Assembly: GCA_039811765.1 (NCBI GenBank)
Contig: JBDHZF010000023.1
Location: 1 to 26,971 of the forward strand
From: JAGQUL01 sp039811765
Lineage (GTDB): Bacteria; Actinomycetota; Thermoleophilia; Gaiellales; SKUG01
Reading direction: 5' to 3'
Length of the DNA: 26,971 bases
In this document: positions 14,732-23,327 of the stretch, in pieces
Layout of the letters: each line of letters begins with the position of its first letter
How positions within the stretch are numbered: position 1 is the stretch's first letter
Position numbers and translations under genes: made by a program
The notes under the pieces: model-generated
The model's input: the letters and a program-made list of their open reading frames with translations, nothing else
What the model was told of the DNA's origin: nothing
Databases searched by the model: none

Positions 14732-16005
14732 GCGTGTCCTTCCTCGAGGCCGGGATAGAGCGGGAATCGTTCGAGCAGCGCGCTGCTGCGATCTGCCAAG
14801 GCGGCGACGTCGGCGTCGCCAGCAAGCGATTCCACCATGATCGCGCCGACTTCGCGAGCCGCGTCCGCGTCGAAACCGCGGGTGGTCATCGCCGCCATGC
14901 CGGCGCGCACGCCGCTGGTGATCATCGGCGGACGATCGTCGAACGGCACCGCGTTGCGGTTCACCGTGATCCGCACCTCGTCAAGCCGATCCTCGGCGGC
15001 TTTGCCCGTCCAATCGATGCCGCGCAGGTCAGCGAGCACCAGGTGCGTGTCGGTGCCGCCGCTCACGAGCTTCCAGCCGCCGTCGGCGAGTGTGCGCCCG
15101 AGCTGCTTGGTGTTCTCCACCACCGCGCGCACGTACTCGCGGTACTCGCCCGTCATCGCCTCGGCGAAGCACACCGCCTTGCCCGCGACCACGTGGCACA
15201 GCGGCCCGCCCTGCATGCCGGGGAACACGGCCTTGTCCACCGCCGCGGCATGCTCTTCGCGGCACAGGATCAGGCCCGAGCGTGGACCGCGCAGCGTCTT
15301 GTGCGTGGTGCTGGTGACCACGTCACAGTGCTCCACGACGTCCGGGTGCACGCCCGCGGCCACGAGGCCCGCGAAGTGCGCCATGTCCACCATGAGCGCC
15401 GCGCCGACCTCGTCGGCGACCTGGCGAAATCGCGCTGCGTCCACCACGCGCGGATAGGCGCTGCCGCCGGCAACGATCAGCTTGGGACGATGCTCCTTGG
15501 CGATGCGCAGCACCTCGTCGAAGTCCACGAGGTGCGAGTCGCGGTCCACGCCGTAGTGCACGAAGTTGAACAGCTTGCCGCTGAAGTTCACGTTGTGGCC
15601 GTGCGTGAGGTGCCCGCCATGCGCGAGACTCATCGCAAGGATCGTGTCGCCCGGTTGCACGAGCGCCATGTACGCCGCGAAGTTCGCTTGGCTTCCCGCA
15701 TGCGCCTGCACGTTCGCGTGCTCGGCGCCGAACAGCTGCTTCGCGCGATCGATCGCGAGCTGCTCGACCTGGTCCACGACCTCGCAGCCACCGTAGTAGC
15801 GACGGCCCGGATACCCCTCCGCGTACTTGTTGGTGAGCACGCTGCCCATCGCTTCCAGCACCGCGCGCGACGTGAAGTTCTCACTGGCGATCAGCTCGAC
15901 TTGGTCGCGTTGACGGTGCAGTTCGGCGCGAACCAGGTCGGCGATCGCTGGGTCGCCGTCGCGAAGCGAACGCGCGATCAGTTCTGCATGTGCGGTGCTG
16001 GTCAT
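14728..16005 (-). CDS. glyA: Serine hydroxymethyltransferase
   Basis: A 425-aa PLP enzyme that interconverts serine and glycine while loading one-carbon units onto tetrahydrofolate. The start is MTSTAHAEL at 16005, which gives the usual length; the open frame goes further upstream without homology. Visible landmarks are QVELIASENF, the NKYAEGYPGRRYYGG substrate and dimer motif, MVDMAHFAGLVAAG, and the PLP lysine at residue 236 in TSTTHKTLRGPRSG. IRITSGVRAG-type PPMITSGVRAGMAA near the C-terminus is also conserved. It heads a glyA-upp-AEC operon and is divergent from the protease gene (171-bp gap). Confidence 0.96.
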   Translation of the reverse strand: MTSTAHAELIARSLRDGDPAIADLVRAELHRQRDQVELIASENFTSRAVLEAMGSVLTNKYAEGYPGRRYYGGCEVVDQVEQLAIDRAKQLFGAEHANVQAHAGSQANFAAYMALVQPGDTILAMSLAHGGHLTHGHNVNFSGKLFNFVHYGVDRDSHLVDFDEVLRIAKEHRPKLIVAGGSAYPRVVDAARFRQVADEVGAALMVDMAHFAGLVAAGVHPDVVEHCDVVTSTTHKTLRGPRSGLILCREEHAAAVDKAVFPGMQGGPLCHVVAGKAVCFAEAMTGEYREYVRAVVENTKQLGRTLADGGWKLVSGGTDTHLVLADLRGIDWTGKAAEDRLDEVRITVNRNAVPFDDRPPMITSGVRAGMAAMTTRGFDADAAREVGAIMVESLAGDADVAALADRSSALLERFPLYPGLEEGHA

Positions 16006-16043
16006 CGAGCGGCCCCGAAACGTGGAAGGCAGGAACGAAGACG

Positions 16044-16073
16044 ATCCTATCGGCGGGCCGTGTCCGGTGTCGG
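16044..16073 (-). promoter_or_regulatory. glyA: Candidate promoter of the glyA operon
   Basis: On the minus strand CCGACA (16073-16068) and TAGGAT (16049-16044) are separated by 18 bp, with four of six matches to the -35 consensus and a TANNNT -10. The start codon lies about 38 nt downstream, so this message would have a leader, unlike several others in the window. Confidence 0.35.
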
Positions 16074-16176
16074 CCCCAACCAGCGCCCGCATGCGGCCGA
16101 TGGTCCGACGCCTGCATCATCGCCGCTCGCGAGCCGGTACCCTTCCGCGGAACGCATGGAGTCAGGGAGACGAAGC

Positions 16177-17886
16177 ATGAACGTTGGGACACCCGCCACC
16201 AAGTCGATCGATCCGGCGCTGCTCGCCGCGGCCAAGCAAGGACCGGTCGACGCGGTCGTGTTCTTCGACGCGCCGAAGACGTCCGCGACGCAGGGCCTGC
16301 TCGCGGATCTCGCCGCCGTGGAGTCGATGCCGCTCGGCGCTCCGCGCAAGAGCGCCGCGTACAAGGCGATGCACGAGCTGGGCATGTCGACGCTCGACGC
16401 GAACCGCGCGCTCGTCGACGGACTCGTCAAGGACGGCCTCGCGAGCGGCGTCGACGAGCTGTGGTCGCTCGGCGCCGTGCGCCTGCGCGGCGCGAGCTTG
16501 AAGACGCTCGAACGTCTCGTCGGCCCGAACGTGCAAGCCATCGTGCAGGACACGATCGTTGCCGCGCCGTGCGTGCCCAACGCGCTCGCCGACGCCACCG
16601 ATTCCGCGGCGCTCGTTCCGTTTCCCGCGAAGTTCGACCCGGTCGCCGGCGCGGACGACGCGCGCAAGATGGACGAAGATCCGAACGCCGTGTGGATGGA
16701 CTGGGGCGTCAAGCGCATGAACGCGCCCGCCGCGTGGAGCCAGGGCATCACCGGGGCGGGCGTCGTGATCGGCTCGCTCGACACCGGCGTGAATGTGGGC
16801 CATTCGGTCCTGCGCCGCAACTATCGCGGCACGCAGGCGGACGGAAGCGTCTCCAACGACTACAACTGGAAGGACAAGGTTCGCGAACTTCCCGAGGACG
16901 GAACGCTGCCGGACGGCTCGAAGTTCGACGACGCCGACAAGGCGGCCGACGGCTCGTCCAAGCGCCCGATCGACTTGAACGGCCACGGCACGCACACGAG
17001 CGGCAGCGCGGTGGGCTGGGACGACAAACACATCACGGGCGTGGCGCCGGACGCGAAGCTGATCGTCGCGCGTGGCTTGGGCGAGAAGGGCGGCACGATG
17101 TTCGACCTCGTCGCCGCGATGGAGTGGTTCATGGCGCCGACGAAGGTTGACGGCAGCGAGCCGCGCCCCGATCTCGCGCCGGACCTCGTCACCAACTCGT
17201 GGGGCGGCCAGGCGATCGGCAACCCGTTCTTGTGGATGGCGCTGCGCAACTGGCGACGCGCGGGCATCGTTCCGGTGTTCGCGTCGGGCAACGCCCAGCC
17301 GACCAAGCCCGGCCAGGTTGCCGTGCCGGGCATGTATCCGGAGGCCATCACGGTCGGCGCCGAGGATCTCGACGGTTCGCGCGCGTGGTTCTCGATGTAC
17401 GGCCCGAGCGAGTTCGCGAAGGGCCCCAAGCCCGAAGTGATGGCGCCCGGACACTGGACCTACTCGTCGCTGCCCGACGGCACGGTACGTGACACGTTCC
17501 CCGTGAAGATGCCCGACGGTTCGACGCGCCTGGCGCCGGCGTCCGGCACGTCGATGGCGACCCCGCACGTGGCGGGCGCGGTGGCGCTGTACATGCAGGC
17601 GCATCCGGGCGCGACGTTCGACCAGGTGCTCGACGCGCTCAAACAGGCGAGCAGCCTCTATGCCACCCCGAATCAGGAACAGGGCTACGGCAACCTCGAC
17701 CTCGCGAAGCTGATCGCGCCCGGCTCGATCGCGAAAAACGCGAAGCTCACCGATGCCGCCCGCGTGAAAGAGCTGGACGACCAGGTCGCGCGAGCGAAGG
17801 TGTTCATGGAGGGCGAGCGCAAACCGGGCAAGCCCGTGCCGAAGAAGACTCAGGACGGTCCGTCGCCGATCGCGGCGAGTGCCTGA
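16177..17886 (+). CDS. S8-family (subtilisin-like) serine peptidase, no signal peptide visible (569 aa)
   Basis: A subtilase with the complete triad: Asp202 (IGSLDTGV), His270 (NGHGTHTSG) and Ser459 (SGTSMATPHVAG), with the oxyanion Asn in VTNSWGG. The first 125 residues look like an I9-type propeptide (VDAVVFFDAP, then SLGAVRLRGASLKTLERLVGPNVQAIV). The N-terminus, MNVGTPATKSIDPALL, is neither hydrophobic nor basic, so no Sec or Tat signal can be seen. The start is firm: GGGAGA lies 8 nt before the ATG. The C-terminal 60 residues are charged and may be a tail outside the domain. Bacillopeptidase-F-like members are usually exported, so either the enzyme is cytosolic or leaves by an unusual route. 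Its 3' end overlaps sua5 by 37 bp, antisense. Confidence 0.92.
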   Translation: MNVGTPATKSIDPALLAAAKQGPVDAVVFFDAPKTSATQGLLADLAAVESMPLGAPRKSAAYKAMHELGMSTLDANRALVDGLVKDGLASGVDELWSLGAVRLRGASLKTLERLVGPNVQAIVQDTIVAAPCVPNALADATDSAALVPFPAKFDPVAGADDARKMDEDPNAVWMDWGVKRMNAPAAWSQGITGAGVVIGSLDTGVNVGHSVLRRNYRGTQADGSVSNDYNWKDKVRELPEDGTLPDGSKFDDADKAADGSSKRPIDLNGHGTHTSGSAVGWDDKHITGVAPDAKLIVARGLGEKGGTMFDLVAAMEWFMAPTKVDGSEPRPDLAPDLVTNSWGGQAIGNPFLWMALRNWRRAGIVPVFASGNAQPTKPGQVAVPGMYPEAITVGAEDLDGSRAWFSMYGPSEFAKGPKPEVMAPGHWTYSSLPDGTVRDTFPVKMPDGSTRLAPASGTSMATPHVAGAVALYMQAHPGATFDQVLDALKQASSLYATPNQEQGYGNLDLAKLIAPGSIAKNAKLTDAARVKELDDQVARAKVFMEGERKPGKPVPKKTQDGPSPIAASA

Positions 17887-18482
17887 CCGTAGCGACCAGC
17901 AGCGTCGCGGACGACGCGAATCTCGCCGTCGCCGCGCGCCCATGCGGTGATGTCCAGGATCGTCGATTCGCCGCTCGACGCGATCGGCCCGCGGTCGACG
18001 GCGTGCGACACGTGCTCGGCCAGGTCGCCGTCCAAGTCGCGCACGCCGTGTACTGTGGGTTCGCCCGCGAGGTTCGCGCTCGTCGCGGCGAACGGCGGCA
18101 GGTCCAGCGCGCCAGCGGCGACGCGAACGCCCACTGGCCCGGGCTTCCCGCCGGTGAGCCACGTCCATTGCGCGTCGGGATCGTCCACGATCAGCGTCCA
18201 TGGACCGGGCAGCAGCGCGTGAACGGCCCAGCGCGTGCGCACGTCCATTTGTGGCAGGCGCTCGTGCAGCGCGTCGATCGTCGCGAATGCGATCGCGGTG
18301 GGCTGCTCGATCGAGCGCCCTTTCACCTCGTACATGCGGCGCACCGCCGCCTCGTCGTCCGCGCAGGCGGCGAGGCCGTACACGGTATCGGTCGGCAGCA
18401 CGACGAGCTGGCCGTCGAGCAGCGCGTCGCGCACGGGCACGAGTTCCTCGCCCCAGCGCCCGTGATGTTCGATCACCTGCAT
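17850..18482 (-). CDS. Threonylcarbamoyl-AMP synthase (Sua5/YrdC)
   Basis: A 210-aa cytosolic enzyme that makes threonylcarbamoyl-AMP from threonine, bicarbonate and ATP for t6A37 of ANN-decoding tRNAs. LVVLPTDTVYGLAACADDE (about 28-46), the KGR of MYEVKGRS, LLPGPWTLIVDD and the conserved ATSANLAG define the YrdC fold. At this length it has only the YrdC domain (TsaC type), without the second Sua5 domain. Its ATG overlaps the prmC stop (TGATG), so it is third in a prfA-prmC-sua5 operon, an order shared with mycobacteria and, more loosely, Bacillus. The last 37 bases are antisense to the protease 3' end. Confidence 0.92.
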   Translation of the reverse strand: MQVIEHHGRWGEELVPVRDALLDGQLVVLPTDTVYGLAACADDEAAVRRMYEVKGRSIEQPTAIAFATIDALHERLPQMDVRTRWAVHALLPGPWTLIVDDPDAQWTWLTGGKPGPVGVRVAAGALDLPPFAATSANLAGEPTVHGVRDLDGDLAEHVSHAVDRGPIASSGESTILDITAWARGDGEIRVVRDAAGRYGQALAAIGDGPS

Positions 18483-19384
18483 CACGGACGGTCCTTCCCC
18501 CGAACGGCGGATACCACGCGGTCGATGCCCGCGAGATCGTCGTGGACGGTGACCAGCTCGAATCCCGCGGCCGCCACTGCTTGAACGACCGCGTCGCGCT
18601 GACCTTGCCCGTGTTCGAGCGCGAGCAGCCCGCCAGGAACCAGCGCTTCATGCGCCCGCCGCGCGAGCCGCCCGTAGAACGACGCGACGTCTTCCCCGTC
18701 GGGAAGCAGCAGCGCGACGCGTGGCTCGTGCTCGCGAACGCCCGCTTCGAGACCTGGCGCGTCTTCCCCCTCCACGTAGGGCGGGTTGGCGACGATCACG
18801 TCGACCCGCTCGTCGCCCGCAAGCGGCGCGAGCAGGTCGCCGAACCGGAAGTCGACGCGCGCGGCGTGCCGATCGGCGTTTTCCGACGCCACGTCCAGCG
18901 CGTCGCGCGAGATGTCGGTCGCGATCACGCGCGCGCGATCGCCGAGCTCCGCCGCGATGCTGATCGCCACGCAGCCGCTCCCGGTGCACGCGTCCACGAA
19001 CGTGCTGCCACTCGCGTGCTCGGCGAAGTGCTCGAGCGCCAACTCGACGAGCAGCTCGGTTTCGGGGCGCGGAATCAGCACGCGTGGATCAACCGCGAAC
19101 TCGCGACCATAGAACCAGGCGGTTCCGAGCAGGTACGCGATCGGCTCGCCCGTCACCCGTCTGCCAACCAGCGCATCGAGCTCGCGCCACTGCTCGAGTT
19201 CGAGCGTTCGCTCCGATTCCACGCGCAGGCCGACTCGATCCAATCCCGCGACATGCCCCACGAGCAGCTCGGCGTCCAGCCGCGAGGTGTCGCCCACGCC
19301 CGCGTCGTCGATCGTCGTGGTCGTCGCGCGCAGCGCGTCAGCGATCGTCGTGGGCACGCCTTCGGGAACCGTCGACTCGCTCAT
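18482..19384 (-). CDS. prmC: Release factor glutamine methyltransferase
   Basis: A 300-aa enzyme that uses S-adenosylmethionine to methylate the glutamine of the GGQ motif in release factors. The N-terminal helical domain recognises the factor. The Rossmann part has FVDACTGSGCVAISIA (about 129-144; an Ala-Cys in place of the more usual L-G of DLGTGSG), the acidic end of strand 2 in ATDIS, and the catalytic NPPY at 200-203. IPRPETELLVE is the family's linker motif. The ATG overlaps the prfA stop (ATGA), so enzyme and substrate are translated from one message. Confidence 0.95.
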   Translation of the reverse strand: MSESTVPEGVPTTIADALRATTTTIDDAGVGDTSRLDAELLVGHVAGLDRVGLRVESERTLELEQWRELDALVGRRVTGEPIAYLLGTAWFYGREFAVDPRVLIPRPETELLVELALEHFAEHASGSTFVDACTGSGCVAISIAAELGDRARVIATDISRDALDVASENADRHAARVDFRFGDLLAPLAGDERVDVIVANPPYVEGEDAPGLEAGVREHEPRVALLLPDGEDVASFYGRLARRAHEALVPGGLLALEHGQGQRDAVVQAVAAAGFELVTVHDDLAGIDRVVSAVRGKDRP

Positions 19385-20448
19385 CCGAACCGTTCAGCCA
19401 AACGGTGTCGCTGCTCTTCCTGTTGCAGCGCGTCGATCAGCTCGTCGAGCTCGCCGCCGAGGATCTTGTCGAGCTGGTAGAGCGTCAGTCCGATGCGATG
19501 GTCGGTGACGCGCTTTTCGGCGTAGTTGTAGGTGCGGATCTTCTCGGCTCGGTCGCCGGTGCCGATCGCGCTGCGACGCTGCTCGCCGAGCTCCGCGGCT
19601 TGCTTTTCTTGTTCCAGCTCGTGCAGGCGAGCGCGCAGCACGCGCATCGCGCTGTCCTTGTTCTGGTGCTGCGACTTCTCGTTTTGGCATGTCACGACGA
19701 TGCCGGTCGGCTCGTGCGTGAGACGCACCGCGCTGTCGGTGGTGTTCACGCTCTGCCCGCCCGGGCCGCTGGAGCGGTAGACGTCAACGCGCACGTCGTT
19801 CATGTCGAGCTGCACGTCCACGTCTTCTGCCTCGGGACGCACCACGACGGAAGCCGTGGACGTATGGATGCGGCCTTGCGTCTCCGTCTTCGGCACGCGC
19901 TGCACGCGATGCACGCCACTCTCCCACTTCAGCTTCGCGTAGGCGTCCTCGCCAGCAACGGAGAAGAACGATTCCTTGAAGCCGCCTGCGTCGCCGTCGG
20001 TCGTGGAGATCAACTCCACGCGCAGGCCGTGCGCCTGGGCGTAGCGCATGTACATGTTCGTGAGATCGCCGGCCCAGATCGCTGCTTCGTCGCCGCCGGC
20101 GCCGGGGCGGATCTCCACGATCACGTCCTTGTGGTCGTTCGGATCGGGTTCCACCATCGCCAAGCGCAGCTCGTCCTCCAACTGCGGCAGCGCTTGCTCG
20201 GCGTCGTGACGCTGCGTCTTCGCCATCTCGCGAATCTCCGGGTCGTCGTCGCCAGCAAGCTCCTTCGCCTCTTCGAGCTGTGCACGCAGCTCCCGCCAGC
20301 GTGCCGCGAGATCGGCCGCGTGCTGCAAGCGTTTGTGTTCGCGCGTCACTTCGATCGCACGTTGCTGATCGTCGAACAGCGCAGGGTCGCCCAGCGCGCG
20401 TTCGATCTCCGCGAAGGATCGTTCGATGTCCTCGACGAGTGGTTCCAC
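19381..20448 (-). CDS. prfA: Peptide chain release factor 1
   Basis: A 355-aa translation termination factor for UAA and UAG. The GGQ that reaches the peptidyl-transferase centre is at residues 230-232 (SSGPGGQSVNTT). The codon-reading tripeptide is Pro-Lys-Thr at 186-188 (RVPKTETQGRIHTS), a PxT form that identifies RF1, as RF2 would have SPF. DDPEIREMA and RPGAGGDEAAIWAGDL are the usual domain 1-2 landmarks. The start is GTG with no Shine-Dalgarno site; TATCAT lies 8 nt before it, so a leaderless message is likely. It heads the prfA-prmC-sua5 operon. Confidence 0.96.
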   Translation of the reverse strand: MEPLVEDIERSFAEIERALGDPALFDDQQRAIEVTREHKRLQHAADLAARWRELRAQLEEAKELAGDDDPEIREMAKTQRHDAEQALPQLEDELRLAMVEPDPNDHKDVIVEIRPGAGGDEAAIWAGDLTNMYMRYAQAHGLRVELISTTDGDAGGFKESFFSVAGEDAYAKLKWESGVHRVQRVPKTETQGRIHTSTASVVVRPEAEDVDVQLDMNDVRVDVYRSSGPGGQSVNTTDSAVRLTHEPTGIVVTCQNEKSQHQNKDSAMRVLRARLHELEQEKQAAELGEQRRSAIGTGDRAEKIRTYNYAEKRVTDHRIGLTLYQLDKILGGELDELIDALQQEEQRHRLAERFG

Positions 20449-20456
20449 GAGTAACG

Positions 20457-20462
20457 ATGATA
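20457..20462 (-). promoter_or_regulatory. prfA: -10-like TATCAT before prfA
   Basis: TATCAT ends 8 nt before the GTG start. This spacing would place the transcription start at, or one to two bases before, the start codon. No -35 match. Confidence 0.45.
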
Positions 20463-20499
20463 CCGGGCGTTCGGCGACGCCGACGCTCGAGGACCTGGC

Positions 20500-21018
20500 T
20501 CAGCCTCGTCGCCGCGCCACCACGAGCGTCTTCGCTGCCATGTCGCCGACTCGCTGGTTGCGCGGCGATGCCCACACCGCAATCGCAGCTACGAGGTAGA
20601 ACGCCAGACCGTCGACGACGCGCAGCAGCGTGCGAAGCAACACGGCACCGATCGACGCTCGGCTGCCGGTGAAGGGGTTGATCACGCGCAGGCCGGTCGC
20701 GAACTTGCCGATCGTCGCGCCGAACGCCGCTTCGAACACGAACCAGTACGCGAACACCGCGGCGAAGTAGCCGCCGGCAGGACCACCGCAGAGCGATGTC
20801 GTATCGTCGTTGAAGGTGGCGGTGAGGTGCACGCTGCTGGAGCATTCCCCGTCGCGCCCCCACAAGTGGAAGAACACGATCGCAATCAGCAAGAACACGA
20901 ACGTGTCGATCGCCGTCGCCACGGCGCGGATTCCCACGCCGGCGCCGCGTTGAGGCAAATCGCGCGCGTCGCTCGGCACGGGGGTCGACACGATGGGGGC
21001 AACGGGGTCGCTGGTCAT
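20500..21018 (-). CDS. RDD-family membrane protein (172 aa)
   Basis: A small membrane protein with about three helices. The RDD pattern can be traced: GIRAVATAIDTFVF with Arg31 and Asp38 in the first helix, and ASPRNQRVGDMAAKTLVV near the C-terminus, with the conserved aspartate and lysine. Some family members are suggested to act in ion exchange or osmotic balance, but most are of unknown function. Between helices 1 and 2 there is a loop with two cysteines (ECSSS and SLCGG) that could form a disulfide. ATG 21018 is chosen because TATCAT lies 7 nt upstream and the preceding frame is arginine-rich. It is divergent from the PBP gene (74 bp) and 51 bp before prfA. Confidence 0.85.
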   Translation of the reverse strand: MTSDPVAPIVSTPVPSDARDLPQRGAGVGIRAVATAIDTFVFLLIAIVFFHLWGRDGECSSSVHLTATFNDDTTSLCGGPAGGYFAAVFAYWFVFEAAFGATIGKFATGLRVINPFTGSRASIGAVLLRTLLRVVDGLAFYLVAAIAVWASPRNQRVGDMAAKTLVVARRRG

Positions 21019-21025
21019 CGGCGGG

Positions 21026-21031
21026 ATGATA
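21026..21031 (-). promoter_or_regulatory. -10-like TATCAT before the RDD gene
   Basis: TATCAT ends 7 nt before ATG 21018, the same hexamer as at prfA. No Shine-Dalgarno sequence lies between, which supports a leaderless transcript. Confidence 0.45.
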
Positions 21032-21080
21032 ACGCGTCGGGTCACGCCCGCCGCGCGCGAACCCGCGCCGATCGGTCGAC

Positions 21081-21086
21081 TAAATT
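21081..21086 (+). promoter_or_regulatory. -10-like TAAATT before the PBP gene
   Basis: TAAATT ends 6 nt before ATG 21093 and is the only AT-rich patch in this G+C-rich stretch. No Shine-Dalgarno site. The -35 position (about 21058-21063) has no consensus match. Confidence 0.45.
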
Positions 21087-21092
21087 GCGGAC

Positions 21093-23318
21093 ATGGCCGC
21101 CCGAGTTCGCCGATCCGCCGGGCGTCGAGCGCTGGGCTGGTTCCTGCGAATCGTCGCATTCGGCTTCATCTTCGCCATCGGCGCATGGTTCGGGTTGGTC
21201 GTCGCCGCGTTTCCCACGCTCGACGACTTGGAACAGCGAGCGAACGTGCGGCATGTTCCCGGCGCGATCGTCGCGCGAGATGGACGCACGGTCCTGCGAC
21301 GACTTCGCGCGCCGAAGACTCGAACATACCTCGAGGAAGGCGACGTGCCGGATCAACTCGCCGACGCCGTGGTCGCCGCCGAGGATCGACGCTTCTACGA
21401 GCACTCTGGCATCGACGTGCGCGGCATCGCGCGCGCGGCGCGCGCCGACCTGCGTTCGCGTTCGACAGCCGAGGGCGGTTCCACGATCACGCAGCAGGTC
21501 GTCAAGAACACCTACGTAGGGCCGGAGCGGTCGCTGGCGCGCAAGTCGCGCGAGGCGATCCTCGCCGTCGCGCTGGAGACGCGTTGGAGCAAGCAACGGA
21601 TTCTCACGACGTACTTGAACACCGCGTACTTTGGATCGGGCTTCTACGGAGTCGCCGACGCGTCGAGCGGCTACTTCGGCGTGCCCGTGGCGAAGCTCAC
21701 GCTCGCGCAATCAGCATTGCTCGGAGGGTTGCTTCGCGCGCCCGAAGTGAACAGTCCGTACCGAGCGCCGGCAATGGCGCGCGCAGCTCGTGCTCGCGTG
21801 CTCGCGGCGATGGTCGATCTCGGAACGATCACCAAAGCGCAGGCCCAGCGTGCCGAGCGCGCGCCGATTCCCGCGCCGCGCGCGTCGTCTTCGCAGTCGT
21901 CGTCGCGCGAGCTCGCGCCGCACGTGAGCGACATGATCGTCGGCGACTTGATCGATCGATACGGCGTGAACCGCGCGCTCGGTGGCGGGCTGCGGGTGCG
22001 CACCACGATCGACGCGACGCTGCAACGCGAAGCAACCGAATCGTTGCAACGCGCGACGGACGTCGGACTCGACGCGGCAATCGTCTCCATCGATCCGAAG
22101 ACCGGCGAGCTGCGTGCCGCGGCGCAAGCGGGCACAGGCGCGCGCGGCGCGTTCGACGTAGCGTTCGACGGGCATCGCCAACCCGGCTCGGCGTTCAAGC
22201 CGTTCATGCTCGCCGCCGCGTACGAGCACGGGTACACACCCACCACCCCAGTGGTGAGCGCCCCTTTCTCCAAGCAGTATCCCGGTGGCGCGTTCGTCGT
22301 GACGAACGGCGGCGGATACGCGGGCACCACCACGCTCGAGCACGCCACGTGGAACAGCGACAACACCGTGTACGCGCGCTTGCAAGACCAGCTCGGCATC
22401 GCGTCCGCGATTCGCATGGCCAAGGCCGCCGGCATTCGCAGTCGCATGGATCCCGTGCCCGCGCTCGTGCTCGGCGCGTTGCCCCAAGGCACGACGCCCG
22501 TGGAACTGGCCCACGCGTACGCCACGTTCGCGGCGCACGGCGTTCGCACGTCGTTGGCCGACGGGGGTGGCCCGCGCTACGTCTCCTGGGTCACCGAACC
22601 GGGCGGCGCGGAACGTTGGCGCCCCACGACCACGCGACGACACATGATCGATCGCGGCGTGGCCGACCAAGTCACGGCCACGCTCGAGGGCGTGGTCGAG
22701 CACGGCACGGGAACGGGCGCTGCAATCGGTCGCCCCGTCGCGGGCAAGACGGGCACGACGGAGGAATATCGCGACGCGTGGTTCGTGGGCTACACGCCCG
22801 ACCTCGTCACCGCCGTGTGGGTGGGGCACGTTCGTGGCGGCGTGCCGATGAACACCGAGAACGACGGCGGCCCCGTGATGGGCGGCAGCATCCCGGCGTC
22901 GATCTGGCGCTCGTTCATGTCGAGCGCGCTCGACGGCTCGCCCGTGCACGACTTCGATCTGCACGAGCCGGAGTACGTCACCGTGAGCATCGACTCCAAG
23001 AGCGGACTGCTCGCGGGGCCGTGGTGCGCGGGCGCGATCTCCGCGCGTTTCGTCAAAGGCAAGCAACCGACGAAGACGTCCACTACCTGCATCGAGCACG
23101 ATCGTCCGCTGCCCGATCTCGTCGGACTGAGCGTCGACGACGCGCGTTCGCTGCTCGCCGAGCAGTCCTTCGAGGTCACGCCGAAGCTCGAGAAGCAGCT
23201 CGTCTCGCGAGCGGACCTGCACGACGTGGTGCTTCGCCAGTCGCCCGCAGCTGGCGTTCGCGTGTTCCGCGACGAGCCGATCTCGTTGGTCGTGGGCGAC
23301 GATCCGTTCTCGCGCTGA
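21093..23318 (+). CDS. Class A penicillin-binding protein with C-terminal PASTA domain (741 aa)
   Basis: A bifunctional peptidoglycan synthase. A basic N-terminus and one membrane anchor (about 15-38) are followed by the GT51 glycosyltransferase domain, with the catalytic Glu97 in VAAEDRRFYEH and the GGSTITQQVVKN motif. The transpeptidase domain has SAFK (active Ser366), SDN (422-424) and KTGTT (from Lys552). A linker leads to one PASTA repeat at about 665-735 (LPDLVGLSVDDARSLLAEQ ... VVLRQSPAAGVRV), a domain that binds peptidoglycan or muropeptides. Domain order is that of the PonA/PBP1-type proteins of actinobacteria and Firmicutes. No Shine-Dalgarno site precedes the ATG; the message seems leaderless. 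Confidence 0.95.
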   Translation: MAARVRRSAGRRALGWFLRIVAFGFIFAIGAWFGLVVAAFPTLDDLEQRANVRHVPGAIVARDGRTVLRRLRAPKTRTYLEEGDVPDQLADAVVAAEDRRFYEHSGIDVRGIARAARADLRSRSTAEGGSTITQQVVKNTYVGPERSLARKSREAILAVALETRWSKQRILTTYLNTAYFGSGFYGVADASSGYFGVPVAKLTLAQSALLGGLLRAPEVNSPYRAPAMARAARARVLAAMVDLGTITKAQAQRAERAPIPAPRASSSQSSSRELAPHVSDMIVGDLIDRYGVNRALGGGLRVRTTIDATLQREATESLQRATDVGLDAAIVSIDPKTGELRAAAQAGTGARGAFDVAFDGHRQPGSAFKPFMLAAAYEHGYTPTTPVVSAPFSKQYPGGAFVVTNGGGYAGTTTLEHATWNSDNTVYARLQDQLGIASAIRMAKAAGIRSRMDPVPALVLGALPQGTTPVELAHAYATFAAHGVRTSLADGGGPRYVSWVTEPGGAERWRPTTTRRHMIDRGVADQVTATLEGVVEHGTGTGAAIGRPVAGKTGTTEEYRDAWFVGYTPDLVTAVWVGHVRGGVPMNTENDGGPVMGGSIPASIWRSFMSSALDGSPVHDFDLHEPEYVTVSIDSKSGLLAGPWCAGAISARFVKGKQPTKTSTTCIEHDRPLPDLVGLSVDDARSLLAEQSFEVTPKLEKQLVSRADLHDVVLRQSPAAGVRVFRDEPISLVVGDDPFSR

Positions 23319-23327
23319 GCGCGCCGA

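Noticed and set aside
14734..16176. Large plus-strand open frame antisense to glyA, in frame with the protease
   Set aside because: Its translation is rich in Arg/His/Val with no domains, as is typical for the opposite strand of a high-G+C gene. The strong ribosome binding site at 16165-16170 sets the protease start at 16177.
23311..23323. CGCGC-TGA-GCGCG repeat at the end of the PBP gene as a terminator
   Set aside because: Only five pairs with a three-base loop in G+C-rich sequence; expected by chance and without a T-tract.
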